Source of the DNA: Lentzea nigeriaca
Lineage (GTDB): Bacteria > Actinomycetota > Actinomycetes > Mycobacteriales > Pseudonocardiaceae
Assembly: GCF_016907955.1 (NCBI RefSeq)
Contig: NZ_JAFBCX010000014.1
Coordinates: 1 to 64,000, forward strand
Length of the DNA: 64,000 bases
Direction of reading: 5' to 3'
Positions 30,757 through 39,208 of this stretch are shown piece after piece; the first letter of the stretch is position 1, and each line of letters begins with the position of its first letter. A program made the position numbers and the translations under genes. The notes beneath the pieces were generated by a model. It saw nothing but the letters and a program-made list of their open reading frames with translations, was not told where the DNA came from and did not search any database.

Positions 30757-31587
30757 ATGCCGAAAAGATTCTCCACTGTGAGGGGCCGTGAGTTCGGTGA
30801 TGGTCTCCGCACTGCCATCGCCAATACGGGCATGACCTCGCGTGCGATCGCCGAGGTCGTCGGATGGCAAGAGGCAAAGATCTCCGACCTGGTGAACGGC
30901 AAGGGCGGCGCGACCGAGCTGGAGCTGGCACTCCTGCTGGGTGCCTGCCGGACACCACCCGCGGAACGCGACCACCTGCTCTCACTCTTTCCCCACGCCA
31001 ACGCCAAGGGCTGGTGGCAGGAGCACGGCGCCTGCGCGCCGATCAGCCCCCGCACGCTGGTCGAGCACGAGCGCCTGGCCAAGAAGCTGTTCAGCTGGCA
31101 GACCATGTTGCTGCACGGCATGTTGCAGATCCCGGAGTACACGCGTGCGGTGATCACTGCGTGCGCGAACGTGTCGGACGACGAGGTCGAGGAGAGGGTC
31201 GCAGCGCGAGTCCTGCGGCAGGAGGCTCTCCGCAACAGGATGAAGGCGGTCTTCTACATCCCGGAGTCGGTGCTGGTGAATCCCGTCGGCGGGCCCGAGG
31301 TGATCCGAGAGCAGCTGGCTCACCTGGGGAAGCTGGCCACGCGGCCGAACGTCGTCGTCCGGATCGTGTCGCTCACCGCCGGCGCGCATGCAGGAATGGC
31401 CGGGTCTTTCGACATGTTGACGTTCGACAGGTACGAGGACGTCGTCTTCCTGGAAAGCGAGAACTCCAGCCTGATCATCGAGGCGCCAGAGCCGGTCAAG
31501 GCGTACGGACGCATCGTGGAAGGGCTCGGTCAGGTCGCCTTGAATGCGGAACAATCGAAGGAGCTGATCAAGAAGTTGCTGATGTGA
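30757..31587 (+). CDS. XRE-family regulator with DUF5753 (WhiJ-type)
   Basis: The 276-residue protein has an N-terminal XRE helix-turn-helix (EFGDGLRTAIANTGMTSRAI, AEVVGWQEAKISDLVNGKGG) and a DUF5753 domain with HERLAKKLFSWQTMLLHGML, QIPEYTRAVI and FDMLTFDRYEDVVFLESENS. It is paired with a DUF397 gene 10 nt downstream. In Streptomyces such pairs (WhiJ and relatives) affect development and antibiotic production, the small partner acting as a modulator. The ATG at 30757 is preferred to a far upstream start because it begins at the domain (MPKRFSTVRG). Confidence 0.9.
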   Translation: MPKRFSTVRGREFGDGLRTAIANTGMTSRAIAEVVGWQEAKISDLVNGKGGATELELALLLGACRTPPAERDHLLSLFPHANAKGWWQEHGACAPISPRTLVEHERLAKKLFSWQTMLLHGMLQIPEYTRAVITACANVSDDEVEERVAARVLRQEALRNRMKAVFYIPESVLVNPVGGPEVIREQLAHLGKLATRPNVVVRIVSLTAGAHAGMAGSFDMLTFDRYEDVVFLESENSSLIIEAPEPVKAYGRIVEGLGQVALNAEQSKELIKKLLM

Positions 31588-31597
31588 GGAGAAGCCG

Positions 31598-31756
31598 GTG
31601 GCTGAGTGGCGCAAGAGCAGCCGTAGTGCGAACGCCAGTGCCTGCGTCGAGGTCGCTACCGGCATCGGTATCCGCGACAGCAAGGCGCCCGTCGCTCACG
31701 TCGAGGTGGGCGCCGCCGCCTGGACCGCCTTCCTGAGCGCGGTGAAGTCGGGCTGA
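31598..31756 (+). CDS. DUF397 protein (52 aa), partner of the XRE-DUF5753 regulator
   Basis: GTG at 31598 follows a GAGGAGAA ribosome-binding site and gives 52 residues: VAEWRKSSRSANASACVEVA, then IGIRDSKAPVAHVEVGAAAW and TAFLSAVKSG. The W(R/T)KSS(R/Y)S...CVEVA and (V)RDSK features define DUF397. It is just past the XRE stop, so it is surely co-transcribed; the family is thought to antagonise or modulate its regulator. Confidence 0.9.
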   Translation: MAEWRKSSRSANASACVEVATGIGIRDSKAPVAHVEVGAAAWTAFLSAVKSG

Positions 31757-31757
31757 A

Positions 31758-32384
31758 CTACCCCAGGTACGGGGAGAAGTGATCGGCGACGACGTCCGCG
31801 ATCGCCTCGGCGTCACGGGTGCCGTCGACCTCGATCACTCGGATTCCAACCGAGTGAGCGCTGCGCACCGCGTCCTCGGCGACGAGCCGGTCGCGTTCGA
31901 GGCGGTTTCGCTGCCCCAGCTCGGGATCGCTGACCGGAGTGCCCAGCGCTCCGGCTCTGGGCAGCACGCGGATCTGGTGTTCGCGGAACTCCCGCGTCGG
32001 CACCATGACGACCATCCGGCGCGGCGCGTCGATGAGCGGTGCCACCAGTTCGGGGCGCAGGCCCCAGCCCTCGGCGAGGATCGGGCGGCCGGACGTGAGG
32101 GCACGCAGATCGTCGAGCGCCCATTCGAAGCGGGCCGGGAAGCCGGCCAGGGTGCTCGCGGCCATGTCTTCGGGGGTCGCGAGCACCCACAGTTCGTCCG
32201 GTGACTCCGGTAACGGCTGGCCGCTCGCGATGCGGCGGTCGTTGTGGGCGCGGGCGTCGTGGTAGTCGTAGTGGTAGGCCGTGATGCCGTGGCGCAGAGC
32301 CAGGATCCGTGCCACCGTCGACTTGCCCGCCCACTGCGCGCCACCGATCCACAGTGCGTTGCGCACGGTCTCGATCATGCGCAT
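31758..32384 (-). CDS. P-loop kinase-like NTPase
   Basis: The 208-residue protein has Walker A GGAQWAGKSTVARIL at the N-terminus and YHYDYHDARAHNDRR as a nucleotide-kinase-type substrate segment, with PILAEGWGLRPELVAPLIDA carrying the expected acidic residue. It resembles small AAA/shikimate-kinase-like P-loop proteins common in actinomycetes with unknown substrates. ATG at 32384 or 32378 are both possible. It converges on the DUF397 gene, with one base between stops. Confidence 0.75.
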   Translation of the reverse strand: MRMIETVRNALWIGGAQWAGKSTVARILALRHGITAYHYDYHDARAHNDRRIASGQPLPESPDELWVLATPEDMAASTLAGFPARFEWALDDLRALTSGRPILAEGWGLRPELVAPLIDAPRRMVVMVPTREFREHQIRVLPRAGALGTPVSDPELGQRNRLERDRLVAEDAVRSAHSVGIRVIEVDGTRDAEAIADVVADHFSPYLG

Positions 32385-32526
32385 CACATTAGGGCGCTGA
32401 GGTTCGTTCTGCGGGTGCCGCCGGTTTCGCGAGCCGGTTGCGGACGTGCGCGTCGACGACGTTTCGTTCGAACCATGCAACCGGGCCCCGGACCCCAGCC
32501 GGGTCCCGGTCGTTACCATCCGAACC

Positions 32527-33384
32527 ATGACCATGCCCGCGGCGATCGAAGCCGTCCGCGCAGCGTTCGTCGGCCTGACCGCCGGGGAGTTCGAGCTGCC
32601 GCCGCGGCAGGCGTTCAGCGAGAGCCGGTCGCTCGTGATGACGGTGCACCACCTGCCGACGGCGTCCACGGCGGTGAAGGTGCTCAGCATCGAGGTCGAG
32701 CGCGACCCGGTGATCACCGGCACGGTCGTCTACTCGCACCCTGGCGGGCAGTTCGTCACGGACGCGGTGCCGCTCACGACGTTACGCACCGGCGCTGTCG
32801 TCGGTGTGGCAACGGATCTGCTGGCCGACGAGGACGCCTCGCACCTCGCGCTGCTCGGTGCCGGGGCGCAGGCCGCGGACCAGGTGCGGGCCGTGCACGC
32901 GGTGCGGCCGTTGAAGAAGCTCGTGGTGCACAACCGCAACGCCGGGAAGGCGGAGGCGTTGCTGGAGAGCCTGAAGGACGAGCTGCCGGACACCGTCATG
33001 GACGTGGCGCTGGACGCGGAGGAAGCCGTGCGGGACGCGGACGTCGTGTGCTGTGCGACGGCGTCGACCGTGCCGCTGTTCTCGTGCGACGCGCTGAAGG
33101 AACGGGTGCACGTCAACGCGATCGGCTCGTACCGGCCCGCGATGCGGGAGCTGCCGGAGGAGCTGCTCACGTGCGCGGGAGTCGTTGTGGTGGACCAGGT
33201 CGAGGCCGCGCTGAGCGAGGCGGGCGAGATCATCCGCGCGGTCAACTCGGGCGTGCTCCGGCTGGAGTCGCTCGTCGAACTCGGTGCGGCGCTGGGGAAT
33301 CCGCCGTTGCGCGAGGGCCGGACCGTGTTCAAGTCGGTCGGTGTCGCGGTGCAGGACTGGGCGGTGGCAAGGCTTCTGGCGTAG
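32527..33384 (+). CDS. Ornithine cyclodeaminase / mu-crystallin family protein
   Basis: The protein has an NAD(P)-binding Rossmann core LALLGAGAQAADQVRAVHAV with VVHNRNAGKAEAL, DADVVCCATASTVPLF and VNAIGSYRPAMRELPEELL, all OCD/mu-crystallin features; the Lys and Arg of the substrate pocket are in the N-terminal VKVLSIEVERD region. Family activities include ornithine cyclodeaminase, alanine dehydrogenase and ketimine reductase. Start at ATG 32527 gives 285 residues; a GTG at 32446 would add the residues usually found at the N-terminus, so the true start is uncertain. Confidence 0.83.
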   Translation: MTMPAAIEAVRAAFVGLTAGEFELPPRQAFSESRSLVMTVHHLPTASTAVKVLSIEVERDPVITGTVVYSHPGGQFVTDAVPLTTLRTGAVVGVATDLLADEDASHLALLGAGAQAADQVRAVHAVRPLKKLVVHNRNAGKAEALLESLKDELPDTVMDVALDAEEAVRDADVVCCATASTVPLFSCDALKERVHVNAIGSYRPAMRELPEELLTCAGVVVVDQVEAALSEAGEIIRAVNSGVLRLESLVELGAALGNPPLREGRTVFKSVGVAVQDWAVARLLA

Positions 33385-33398
33385 TGCTGCGGCACTGA

Positions 33399-33470
33399 GC
33401 GCTGGACGTGAACCCTTCCGCCGCAGGGGTTCCCGTCCAGCGCCGTGATTCTCCCGGTCAGGCCGGGAGA
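33399..33470. terminator. Tandem hairpins between convergent genes
   Basis: A 17-bp stem (33399-33415 with 33427-33443, one mismatch) is followed by TCTCCCGG-TCAGG-CCGGGAGA (33450-33470). They lie between the cyclodeaminase homologue and the GH16 gene, which converge, so they probably terminate both. Confidence 0.75.
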
Positions 33471-33474
33471 GACC

Positions 33475-34695
33475 TCACACCTGCCACTTCTGGTTGGCCG
33501 TGCCGCCGCACTCCCAGATCTGGAGTCTCGTGCCGTTGGCCGAGGAGTTCCCCGTGGCGTCGAGGCACTTGTTGGCCTGCGGGTTCACGATGTCCTGAGC
33601 CCCGCTGACAGTCCACTTCTGCGCGCCGGTGCCGTTGCAGTCCCACAGCTGGACCTGCGTACCGTTCGCCGTGCCGCCGCCGGAGACGTCCATGCACTTG
33701 CCCAGCGCGCGGATCGTGCCGTCACCGGGACGGCTCCACTTCTGGGCCGCGTTGCCGTTGCAGTCGGTGATCTGGATGGGCGTGCCGTTGGCGGTGTTCG
33801 CCCCTGCCACGTCGACGCACTTGCCGCCGATGCCGCGGATCTCAGTGCCACCGCTGGGCGGTGGGCTGTCGCCTGAGACGCGGACCCAGTCGATCACGAG
33901 CTGCTGCGGGAACGTCGTGCTGCCGTCCGGGTAGCCCGGCCACTCACCACCGACCGCGAGGTTGATGATGATGAAGAACGGCTTGTTGAACACCCACGTC
34001 TTGCCGCCGAGGTCCTGCGGCGTCTTGCGGCCGTAGACCTGGCCGTCGACCGACCACACGATCTCACCTGGCCGCCAGTCCACGGCGTAGTTGTGGAAGC
34101 CGTCGGCGAGGTTCGGGCCGTTGTAGACCGACTGCAGGCCGCCCGCGCCGCTGTAGCCAGGGCCGTGGATCGTGCCGTACGCGGTGTTCTGCTGGTGTCC
34201 CAGGAACTCCATGATGTCGATCTCACCGGAACCCGGCCACGGGTTGCCGCTGTTGATGTCCGCACCCAGCATCCAGAAGGCCGGCCAGATGCCCTTGCCG
34301 CGCGGCATCTTCATCCGTGCTTCGAACCGGCCGTAGGTCTGGGTGAACTTGCCCGCGGTGTTGATGCGGGCGGACGTGTACTCGCAACGGCCGTTCCAGC
34401 ACTGGTAGTTGCCGGGGTTCTCGCGCTTGGCGGTGATCACGAGATTGCCGTTGCCGTCGTGTGCCGCGTTGGAGGTACCCGCCTGGTACCACTGAGACTC
34501 GCGGTTGTTGCCGTTGTTGTTGCCCACTTCCATTTGCCACTTGCCGCCGTCGACACCCGTGCCGGCGGGGGCGTTGAACTCGTCGGCCCAGGTCACCGCC
34601 GCATTGGCAGGGGGAGCTTGGCTGGTGGTGGCGACGGTGATCCCCGCGGCCACCATCAAGGCAGCGGCGAGGGCCGTCCCGATGCGTCGCTGCAT
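33475..34695 (-). CDS. Secreted GH16 endo-1,3-beta-glucanase (laminarinase) with CBM13
   Basis: The 406-residue precursor has a Sec signal peptide (MQRRIGTALAAALMVAAGIT to ANAA). A GH16 domain (about 34-275) carries the catalytic ExDxxE motif Glu158-Asp160-Glu163 (GSGEIDIMEFLGH) plus WPAFWMLGADI and FHNYAVDWRPGEIVW. After a PPPSGG linker comes a ricin-type beta-trefoil CBM13 (about 285-406) with three repeats of the CxDxxG ... Q.W type (GKCVDVAG, GKCMDVSG, NKCLDATG). It should cleave beta-1,3-glucans of fungi or algae outside the cell. A perfect LacI-type palindrome about 100 bp upstream suggests sugar-controlled expression. Confidence 0.95.
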   Translation of the reverse strand: MQRRIGTALAAALMVAAGITVATTSQAPPANAAVTWADEFNAPAGTGVDGGKWQMEVGNNNGNNRESQWYQAGTSNAAHDGNGNLVITAKRENPGNYQCWNGRCEYTSARINTAGKFTQTYGRFEARMKMPRGKGIWPAFWMLGADINSGNPWPGSGEIDIMEFLGHQQNTAYGTIHGPGYSGAGGLQSVYNGPNLADGFHNYAVDWRPGEIVWSVDGQVYGRKTPQDLGGKTWVFNKPFFIIINLAVGGEWPGYPDGSTTFPQQLVIDWVRVSGDSPPPSGGTEIRGIGGKCVDVAGANTANGTPIQITDCNGNAAQKWSRPGDGTIRALGKCMDVSGGGTANGTQVQLWDCNGTGAQKWTVSGAQDIVNPQANKCLDATGNSSANGTRLQIWECGGTANQKWQV

Positions 34696-34796
34696 CGAAC
34701 CGACCTTTCCTGGATCTAGTTGTGCGCCCAGTGGTTCGGAAGTGTTGTCACGCGGTGACTCTCGGTCAACGTGTAAACCTTTTCACGTTGTTGTCA

Positions 34797-34814
34797 GATG
34801 AGAGCGCTCTCATC
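34797..34814. promoter_or_regulatory. LacI-family operator GATGAGAGCGCTCTCATC
   Basis: This is a perfect 18-bp palindrome in the region between the GH16 gene and the S1 protease gene. Its core AGAGCGCTCT is of the kind read by LacI-type sugar repressors such as CebR relatives in actinomycetes. It lies about 100 bp upstream of the GH16 start, after the S1 protease stop, so it probably controls the glucanase. No LacI gene is in the window. Confidence 0.65.
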
Positions 34815-34864
34815 CGCTGGAGGTTCCGGAAGGCCCAGCGACGGGCCTTCCGGAACATGGAACG

Positions 34865-36316
34865 TCAGCCCTGCGGCGTGGTGATCACGTTGAAGACCGA
34901 ACCACCGCTCGCCTGGCGGGCGCTGAGGTCCTCGAGGATCGTCGAGATGGGCGAGTAGTTGTTCAGCTCGCCCGCCTGGCACGCGCCGCTGCGCGACTGC
35001 TGGCTGCCCTCGAGGATGCCGAGCGCGGCCTTGTCGACCTGGCTGAACAGCGGGCCACCGCTGTCGCCGGCCCTGGCACACAGGTCGGTGTTGATGCCGA
35101 CGTCGGTCGAGAGGACCTTGCCACACCGGGTGCCGACGAGGTAGCCCGCACCGGCGCCGCTGTCAACGGAGTCCGGGTAGTTCGCCGCGCTGGAGCCGGA
35201 ACCCGACGCGCACACGACCATGCCCGCCTTGATCTCGGACAGCGGGGTGACCTTGGTGATCTCCTGGTTCTGCGAGGTCGCCTCCGGACCGCACGGGGTG
35301 TCCGCGTCGCTGTCCAGACCGCCGTTGCGGCAGTACTTGAGCACGACGTTGCGGTTGGACTGGCTCTCCAGCCACCTGTTCGCCGTGGCCGCGTCGACGT
35401 ACTGCACGGCCGCGTAGTCGTACGGGTACGCGTTCTTCTCGATGCCGTGCTGGTTCACGACAGGCTGACGGTTGTGCTGCGTCGGCACGTTGTTCGTCTT
35501 GGTCGCCATGCAGTGTCCCGCGGTCAGCACCCACGGCACGCCGGGGAACGCTCCGCCGGTCGTGCGCAGGTTGAAGCCGCTGGTGCAGCCGCCGACGGTG
35601 CCGTTGTCCCGCGTCAGGTCCAGCCGCAGGCCACCCCGCATGGGACCGTAGTTCGTGCAGTACAGCGGATGGCAGAAACCCCAGTCGACCGGGTCGGCCG
35701 AGTACGGGGTCGGCTTCGTCAGCGTGCGGGTCGTGACCACGCCGGGGTCGGCGTCGAAGGTCCGGTTCTCCGCCTGCGCCTCCGAGGCCACGCCGACCTT
35801 GCGCTCCTTGAGCCACGCGCGTTCCCAGACGACGACGCGGTTCTCGGTCTCGCTGACGGCGGGCAGCAGCACCGCGTCCGGTCCGGCACCGACCTGCTTG
35901 CTGATCCGGTCGTAGGCCGACCGGAGCGTGGCCAGCGAGTTCCGCACCGTGCGGACCTTGACGTTGGCGCGGTCGGGCATCGCGACGATGTGCCGCTGAG
36001 CGGCGGCGGGCTTCGTCATCGCCACGACGAGCTTGCCGCCTGCTTCCTGGTCGAGCCACATGCCGGCGTACTCACCGGCGGCTTCACGCTTCAGCGCCTG
36101 CTCGAGCTTGGCCGCGTCGTTCTGGAGCTCCAGCCGGCGCAGTGCCTCCTGCTCGCTGACGTGGTACGTCTTGACCAGGTACGCGATCGACTCCTTGACG
36201 GTGCTCGGGTCGATCTCGGTGTGTAACGACGGTCCGGCCGACGCCGGTACCGCTGTGATTGTCGCCGTGACCAGCAGGCCAGCGGCGACAACCCCCAGAT
36301 TTCTGGCAAACCGCAA
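34865..36316 (-). CDS. Secreted S1-family serine protease (chymotrypsin-like) with long propeptide
   Basis: The 483-residue precursor has a signal peptide (MRFARNLGVVAAGLLVTATI, TAVPASA), a propeptide of about 180 residues with ESIAYLVKTYHVSEQEALRR as in alpha-lytic-type proteases, and a catalytic domain with His268 (LTAGHCMA), Asp300 (YPYDYAAVQYV) and Ser419 (GDSGGPLFS). Seven or more Cys suggest disulfides. No ATG or GTG suits the start. TTG at 36316, seven bases after GGAG, is chosen because it gives a normal signal peptide. It is probably exported as a zymogen. Confidence 0.88.
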   Translation of the reverse strand: MRFARNLGVVAAGLLVTATITAVPASAGPSLHTEIDPSTVKESIAYLVKTYHVSEQEALRRLELQNDAAKLEQALKREAAGEYAGMWLDQEAGGKLVVAMTKPAAAQRHIVAMPDRANVKVRTVRNSLATLRSAYDRISKQVGAGPDAVLLPAVSETENRVVVWERAWLKERKVGVASEAQAENRTFDADPGVVTTRTLTKPTPYSADPVDWGFCHPLYCTNYGPMRGGLRLDLTRDNGTVGGCTSGFNLRTTGGAFPGVPWVLTAGHCMATKTNNVPTQHNRQPVVNQHGIEKNAYPYDYAAVQYVDAATANRWLESQSNRNVVLKYCRNGGLDSDADTPCGPEATSQNQEITKVTPLSEIKAGMVVCASGSGSSAANYPDSVDSGAGAGYLVGTRCGKVLSTDVGINTDLCARAGDSGGPLFSQVDKAALGILEGSQQSRSGACQAGELNNYSPISTILEDLSARQASGGSVFNVITTPQG

Positions 36317-36514
36317 CGGGTTCTCCTCGTTCGGAATGAGTGACTCGACGTCATTCAAACCCGCGGCGGCGTTTGCGCGTGGTGAGATCCACGAGATCTT
36401 CACAAAACCTTCGTCGAACAGCGTCGAACGCCCGCCGGGGGTTGTCTTCTCCTGTCCGGTTTGGACACCGAAATTCGATTGCGCCAGACGGTGCCGGCGG
36501 ACAGCGTCGTGGTC

Positions 36515-37687
36515 ATGACTCGGGGGATGCTCTGGCTGCTGGCGGTCGCCTGCGGTGCCGCGGTCGGCAACGTCTACTTCCCGCAGGCGGTCACACCGCT
36601 GGTGGCCGAGGGTCTGCGGATGGCACCGGACCAGGCGGCTCTGGTCGTCACGGCGGTCCAGATCGGGTACGCGAGCGGGATCTTCCTGCTGGTGCCGCTC
36701 GGCGACCGTGTGCCGTACCGGCCGTTGATCGCCACGCTGTTCGCGGTCACGGGTCTGGGCCTGGCGACAGCAGGGCTGGCGCCGTCGTTCGGACCGCTCT
36801 TCGCCGCCGGGGTCGCGGTCGGTGTGACCACGGTGATCGCGCCGATCGTCGGGCCGATGGTCGCCGGGATGGTCGCCCCCGACCGCAGGGGTGCGGCCAG
36901 CGGGACCATGCTCGCCGGCTCGATCGGCGGGATGCTGCTCGCGCGCACGTTCAGCGGAGTGCTTGGCGAGTGGCTCGACTGGCGGGCGCCGTACCTGGTG
37001 GCGTCGGGGCTCGCGGTCGTGATGGCGGTGGCGCTGTGGAGGGCGTTGCCGCGGACCGAGCCGCACACCCGGCAGTCCTATCCGGACTTGCTGCGGGAAC
37101 CGTTGCGACTGCTGCGAAGTGAACCCGAGCTGCGGCGTTCCTGCTGGTACCAAGCCATGATCTTCGGGGCGTTCAGTGCGGTGTGGGGGAGCGTCGCGTT
37201 GCTGCTCACCGGGCCGACGTATGGCTATGGCGCGCAAGCCGTGGGGCTGCTGGCCTTGGTCAACGCCGCGACGATGATCGCGACGCCGATCGCGGGGCGG
37301 ATCGTGGACCGGCGCGGGTCGGATCCGGTGAACCTCGTGTGCATGCTCGCCGTAATCGGCTCGGCGGCGGTGCTGGCCGTGGGAAACGCCGGTGGGATCG
37401 GCGGGCTGGTCGCGCTGGTCGTCGGCACGCTCGTGCTCGACGTCGCGATGCAGTGCGGGATGGTGGCGAACTCGATCCGCATGTACGCGTTGAGCGACAC
37501 CCATCGCGGCCGCCTCAACACCGCCTACATGACGTGCGGGTATCTCGGTGGCGCGGTCGGGTCGTGGCTCGGCGTGCGCGCATACAGCGAGTTCGGCTGG
37601 CGGGGAGTTTGCGCGCTCGTCGCCCTCATGGCGTTCGCGGCCCTCGCGCGGCACGTCGTCAGGCAGCGTGTTGACACGAAGGGCTAA
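36515..37687 (+). CDS. MFS transporter
   Basis: The 390-residue protein has about 12 transmembrane segments: MTRGMLWLLAVACGAAVGNV, FPQAVTPLVAEGLRMAPDQA, and the loop between segments 2 and 3, LLVPLGDRVPYRPLIATLFA, of MFS type (GDRxxxRP). Its closest look is to drug/metabolite efflux proteins of the YgaY/EmrD type. Substrate unknown. A TTG at 36461 would add 18 residues. The adjacent TetR regulator, whose palindrome overlaps the transporter stop, is a candidate controller. Confidence 0.85.
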   Translation: MTRGMLWLLAVACGAAVGNVYFPQAVTPLVAEGLRMAPDQAALVVTAVQIGYASGIFLLVPLGDRVPYRPLIATLFAVTGLGLATAGLAPSFGPLFAAGVAVGVTTVIAPIVGPMVAGMVAPDRRGAASGTMLAGSIGGMLLARTFSGVLGEWLDWRAPYLVASGLAVVMAVALWRALPRTEPHTRQSYPDLLREPLRLLRSEPELRRSCWYQAMIFGAFSAVWGSVALLLTGPTYGYGAQAVGLLALVNAATMIATPIAGRIVDRRGSDPVNLVCMLAVIGSAAVLAVGNAGGIGGLVALVVGTLVLDVAMQCGMVANSIRMYALSDTHRGRLNTAYMTCGYLGGAVGSWLGVRAYSEFGWRGVCALVALMAFAALARHVVRQRVDTKG

Positions 37688-37697
37688 TGGCATTAGC
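37683..37697. promoter_or_regulatory. Palindrome GCTAATG-G-CATTAGC before the TetR gene
   Basis: A perfect 7-bp dyad with one central base overlaps the MFS stop and ends 10 bases before the TetR start codon. It is well placed for TetR autorepression. Confidence 0.6.
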
Positions 37698-37706
37698 TTT
37701 TGAGCT

Positions 37707-38270
37707 ATGCCTCCTCGCCCTGGACTCACCACCGCGAAAGTCGTGGACGCCGCGCTGGAGCTGGTCGACGAGCAGGGCGTCGAAGGACTGACGCTCGCCG
37801 CCGTCGCCGCTCGCACCGGTGTCGCCACGCCGTCGCTGTACAAGCACGTCGCGAACCTCCAGACCCTCCGCGGCCACGTCGGCGTGCGGGTGCTGGAGGA
37901 CATGACGGACTGGTTCACGAAGGCCGTGCTCGGGCTGTCGGGCGACGAAGCCGTGGCAGCGCTCATGCACGCGTACCGCGCGTACGCGGCAGAACACCCG
38001 AACCGGTACGGGGCCGTGCCGATGGACCCGCTGCACGACGAACTGCAGAAGGCAGCGGGGACGAAGCTCATCGAGGTCATGCTCGCAACGTTGCGGAGCT
38101 ACGGCCTGGAGGGCTCCGACGCCATCCACGCCACGCGTCGGCTGCGGGTGATCGTGCACGGCTTCGCGTCGATCGAGTCCGGCGGCGGGTTCGGCCTGCC
38201 GGAAGGCCTCGACGACACCTACGACCAGCTCGTCCGGATGTATCTCACCGATCTCAGGGGGCAATCATGA
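37707..38270 (+). CDS. TetR-family transcriptional regulator
   Basis: The 187-residue protein has the TetR N-terminal helix-turn-helix (LTTAKVVDAALELVDEQGVE, LAAVAARTGVATPSLYKHVA) and a C-terminal TetR_C_33/WHG-type domain with DEAVAALMHAYRAYAAEHPN and RRLRVIVHGFASIESGGGFG. The start follows a palindrome that may be its operator, and the stop overlaps the next gene (ATGA), so TetR and the membrane protein are co-translated. The ligand is unknown. Confidence 0.9.
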   Translation: MPPRPGLTTAKVVDAALELVDEQGVEGLTLAAVAARTGVATPSLYKHVANLQTLRGHVGVRVLEDMTDWFTKAVLGLSGDEAVAALMHAYRAYAAEHPNRYGAVPMDPLHDELQKAAGTKLIEVMLATLRSYGLEGSDAIHATRRLRVIVHGFASIESGGGFGLPEGLDDTYDQLVRMYLTDLRGQS

Positions 38271-38830
38271 AGTGGACGCTCACCACCGCAGGCCTGCTGT
38301 TCCTGCTGTACCCGGTGTTCAGACCGTGGGAGGACGAGACGACGACGCAGGGCGCGGCCGCCGCGATGGGGTCGACCGCGTGGGTCGCGTCGCACCTGTT
38401 CGCGATGATCGGCTTCATCCTCGTGCCGATCGCGTTGCTGGAGATCCACCGGACGGCCGCGATCACGTTCTGGGTCGGCGCCGGGCTCACGCTGCCGTAC
38501 TACGGCGCCGAGGACTTCGGCCTGCACGAGATCGCCGCGCAGCCGAACATCCTCGAGCTCGCCGAGGCCGTGCGCTACAACCCGGCCGCTGTCACGACTT
38601 TCGCGATCGGCCTGGTCACGATGGGCGTTGCGGCGATCATGGTCGCGATCAGGCTGCGCACGCTGCCCGCGATCCTGTTCGCGGCGGGCTTCGCGTTGTT
38701 CCTGCCGCAGTTCTTCACGCCGCCCGCGATCCGGATCGCGCACGGCGTGCTCATGATCGTCGGCTGCGTGTGGCTCGCGTGGGCATCAGCGCGGAGTCAG
38801 GCGGAAGACCCGCAGCTCGCGGCCGCCTGA
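38267..38830 (+). CDS. Integral membrane protein, unknown function
   Basis: The 187-residue protein has about five to six hydrophobic segments (MKWTLTTAGLLFLLYPVFRP, WVASHLFAMIGFILVPIALL, AAVTTFAIGLVTMGVAAIMV, LPAILFAAGFALFLPQFFTP, IAHGVLMIVGCVWLAWASAR), and a soluble stretch GLHEIAAQPNILELAEAVRY. No family is recognised with confidence. Its ATG overlaps the TetR stop, so the two act together. The 3' end overlaps the convergent deazaflavin oxidoreductase gene by 45 bases. Confidence 0.78.
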   Translation: MKWTLTTAGLLFLLYPVFRPWEDETTTQGAAAAMGSTAWVASHLFAMIGFILVPIALLEIHRTAAITFWVGAGLTLPYYGAEDFGLHEIAAQPNILELAEAVRYNPAAVTTFAIGLVTMGVAAIMVAIRLRTLPAILFAAGFALFLPQFFTPPAIRIAHGVLMIVGCVWLAWASARSQAEDPQLAAA

Positions 38831-39208
38831 CCGCTCGACGTAGTCCTCGAACGCCGGCCAGGCCGCCACCATCTTGCGCCAGGCGGCCTCGCGCTCGGCA
38901 CCGGCCAGCAGCGTCGCCCGCACGTCGCGGACGTCGCCGCGGACGTTCACCTGGATGTCCGGGTTCTTGAGCAGGTTCGCGGTCCAGGCCGGATGGTGCG
39001 GCTTGCCCCAGTTCGAGCCGACGACCAGCATGCCGTCGCCGTCGGCGACGTACTGGACCTGGTTCTCGCGCCGCTCACCGGACTTCGCGCCCGTGGAGAT
39101 CAGCGTCAGCCCGGTCTGCTTGCTGAACGAGACGGTCATGACCTTGCCGCCGGTCAGCTTGTACAACAGGCGGTCGGTGCCGATCACGGCCTTCTCGAAC
39201 CAGGACAT
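38786..39208 (-). CDS. Deazaflavin (F420)-dependent nitroreductase-family protein (Ddn-like)
   Basis: The 140-residue protein matches the Ddn/F420-dependent nitroreductase family: LISTGAKSGERRENQVQYVA, DGMLVVGSNWGKPHHPAWTA, NLLKNPDIQVNVRG and AWPAFEDYVERSGGRELRVF. These split-barrel proteins bind F420 and reduce quinones, nitro compounds or enoates. It is tightly followed on the same strand's 5' side by the LuxR regulator gene (stop at 39209), so the two may be co-transcribed. Confidence 0.9.
   Translation of the reverse strand: MSWFEKAVIGTDRLLYKLTGGKVMTVSFSKQTGLTLISTGAKSGERRENQVQYVADGDGMLVVGSNWGKPHHPAWTANLLKNPDIQVNVRGDVRDVRATLLAGAEREAAWRKMVAAWPAFEDYVERSGGRELRVFRLTPR

Noticed and set aside
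36317..38080. Extending the S1 protease upstream as one very long minus-strand frame
   Set aside because: The extension is Arg/His/Pro-rich noise opposite the MFS and TetR genes; a signal peptide begins at the TTG at 36316.
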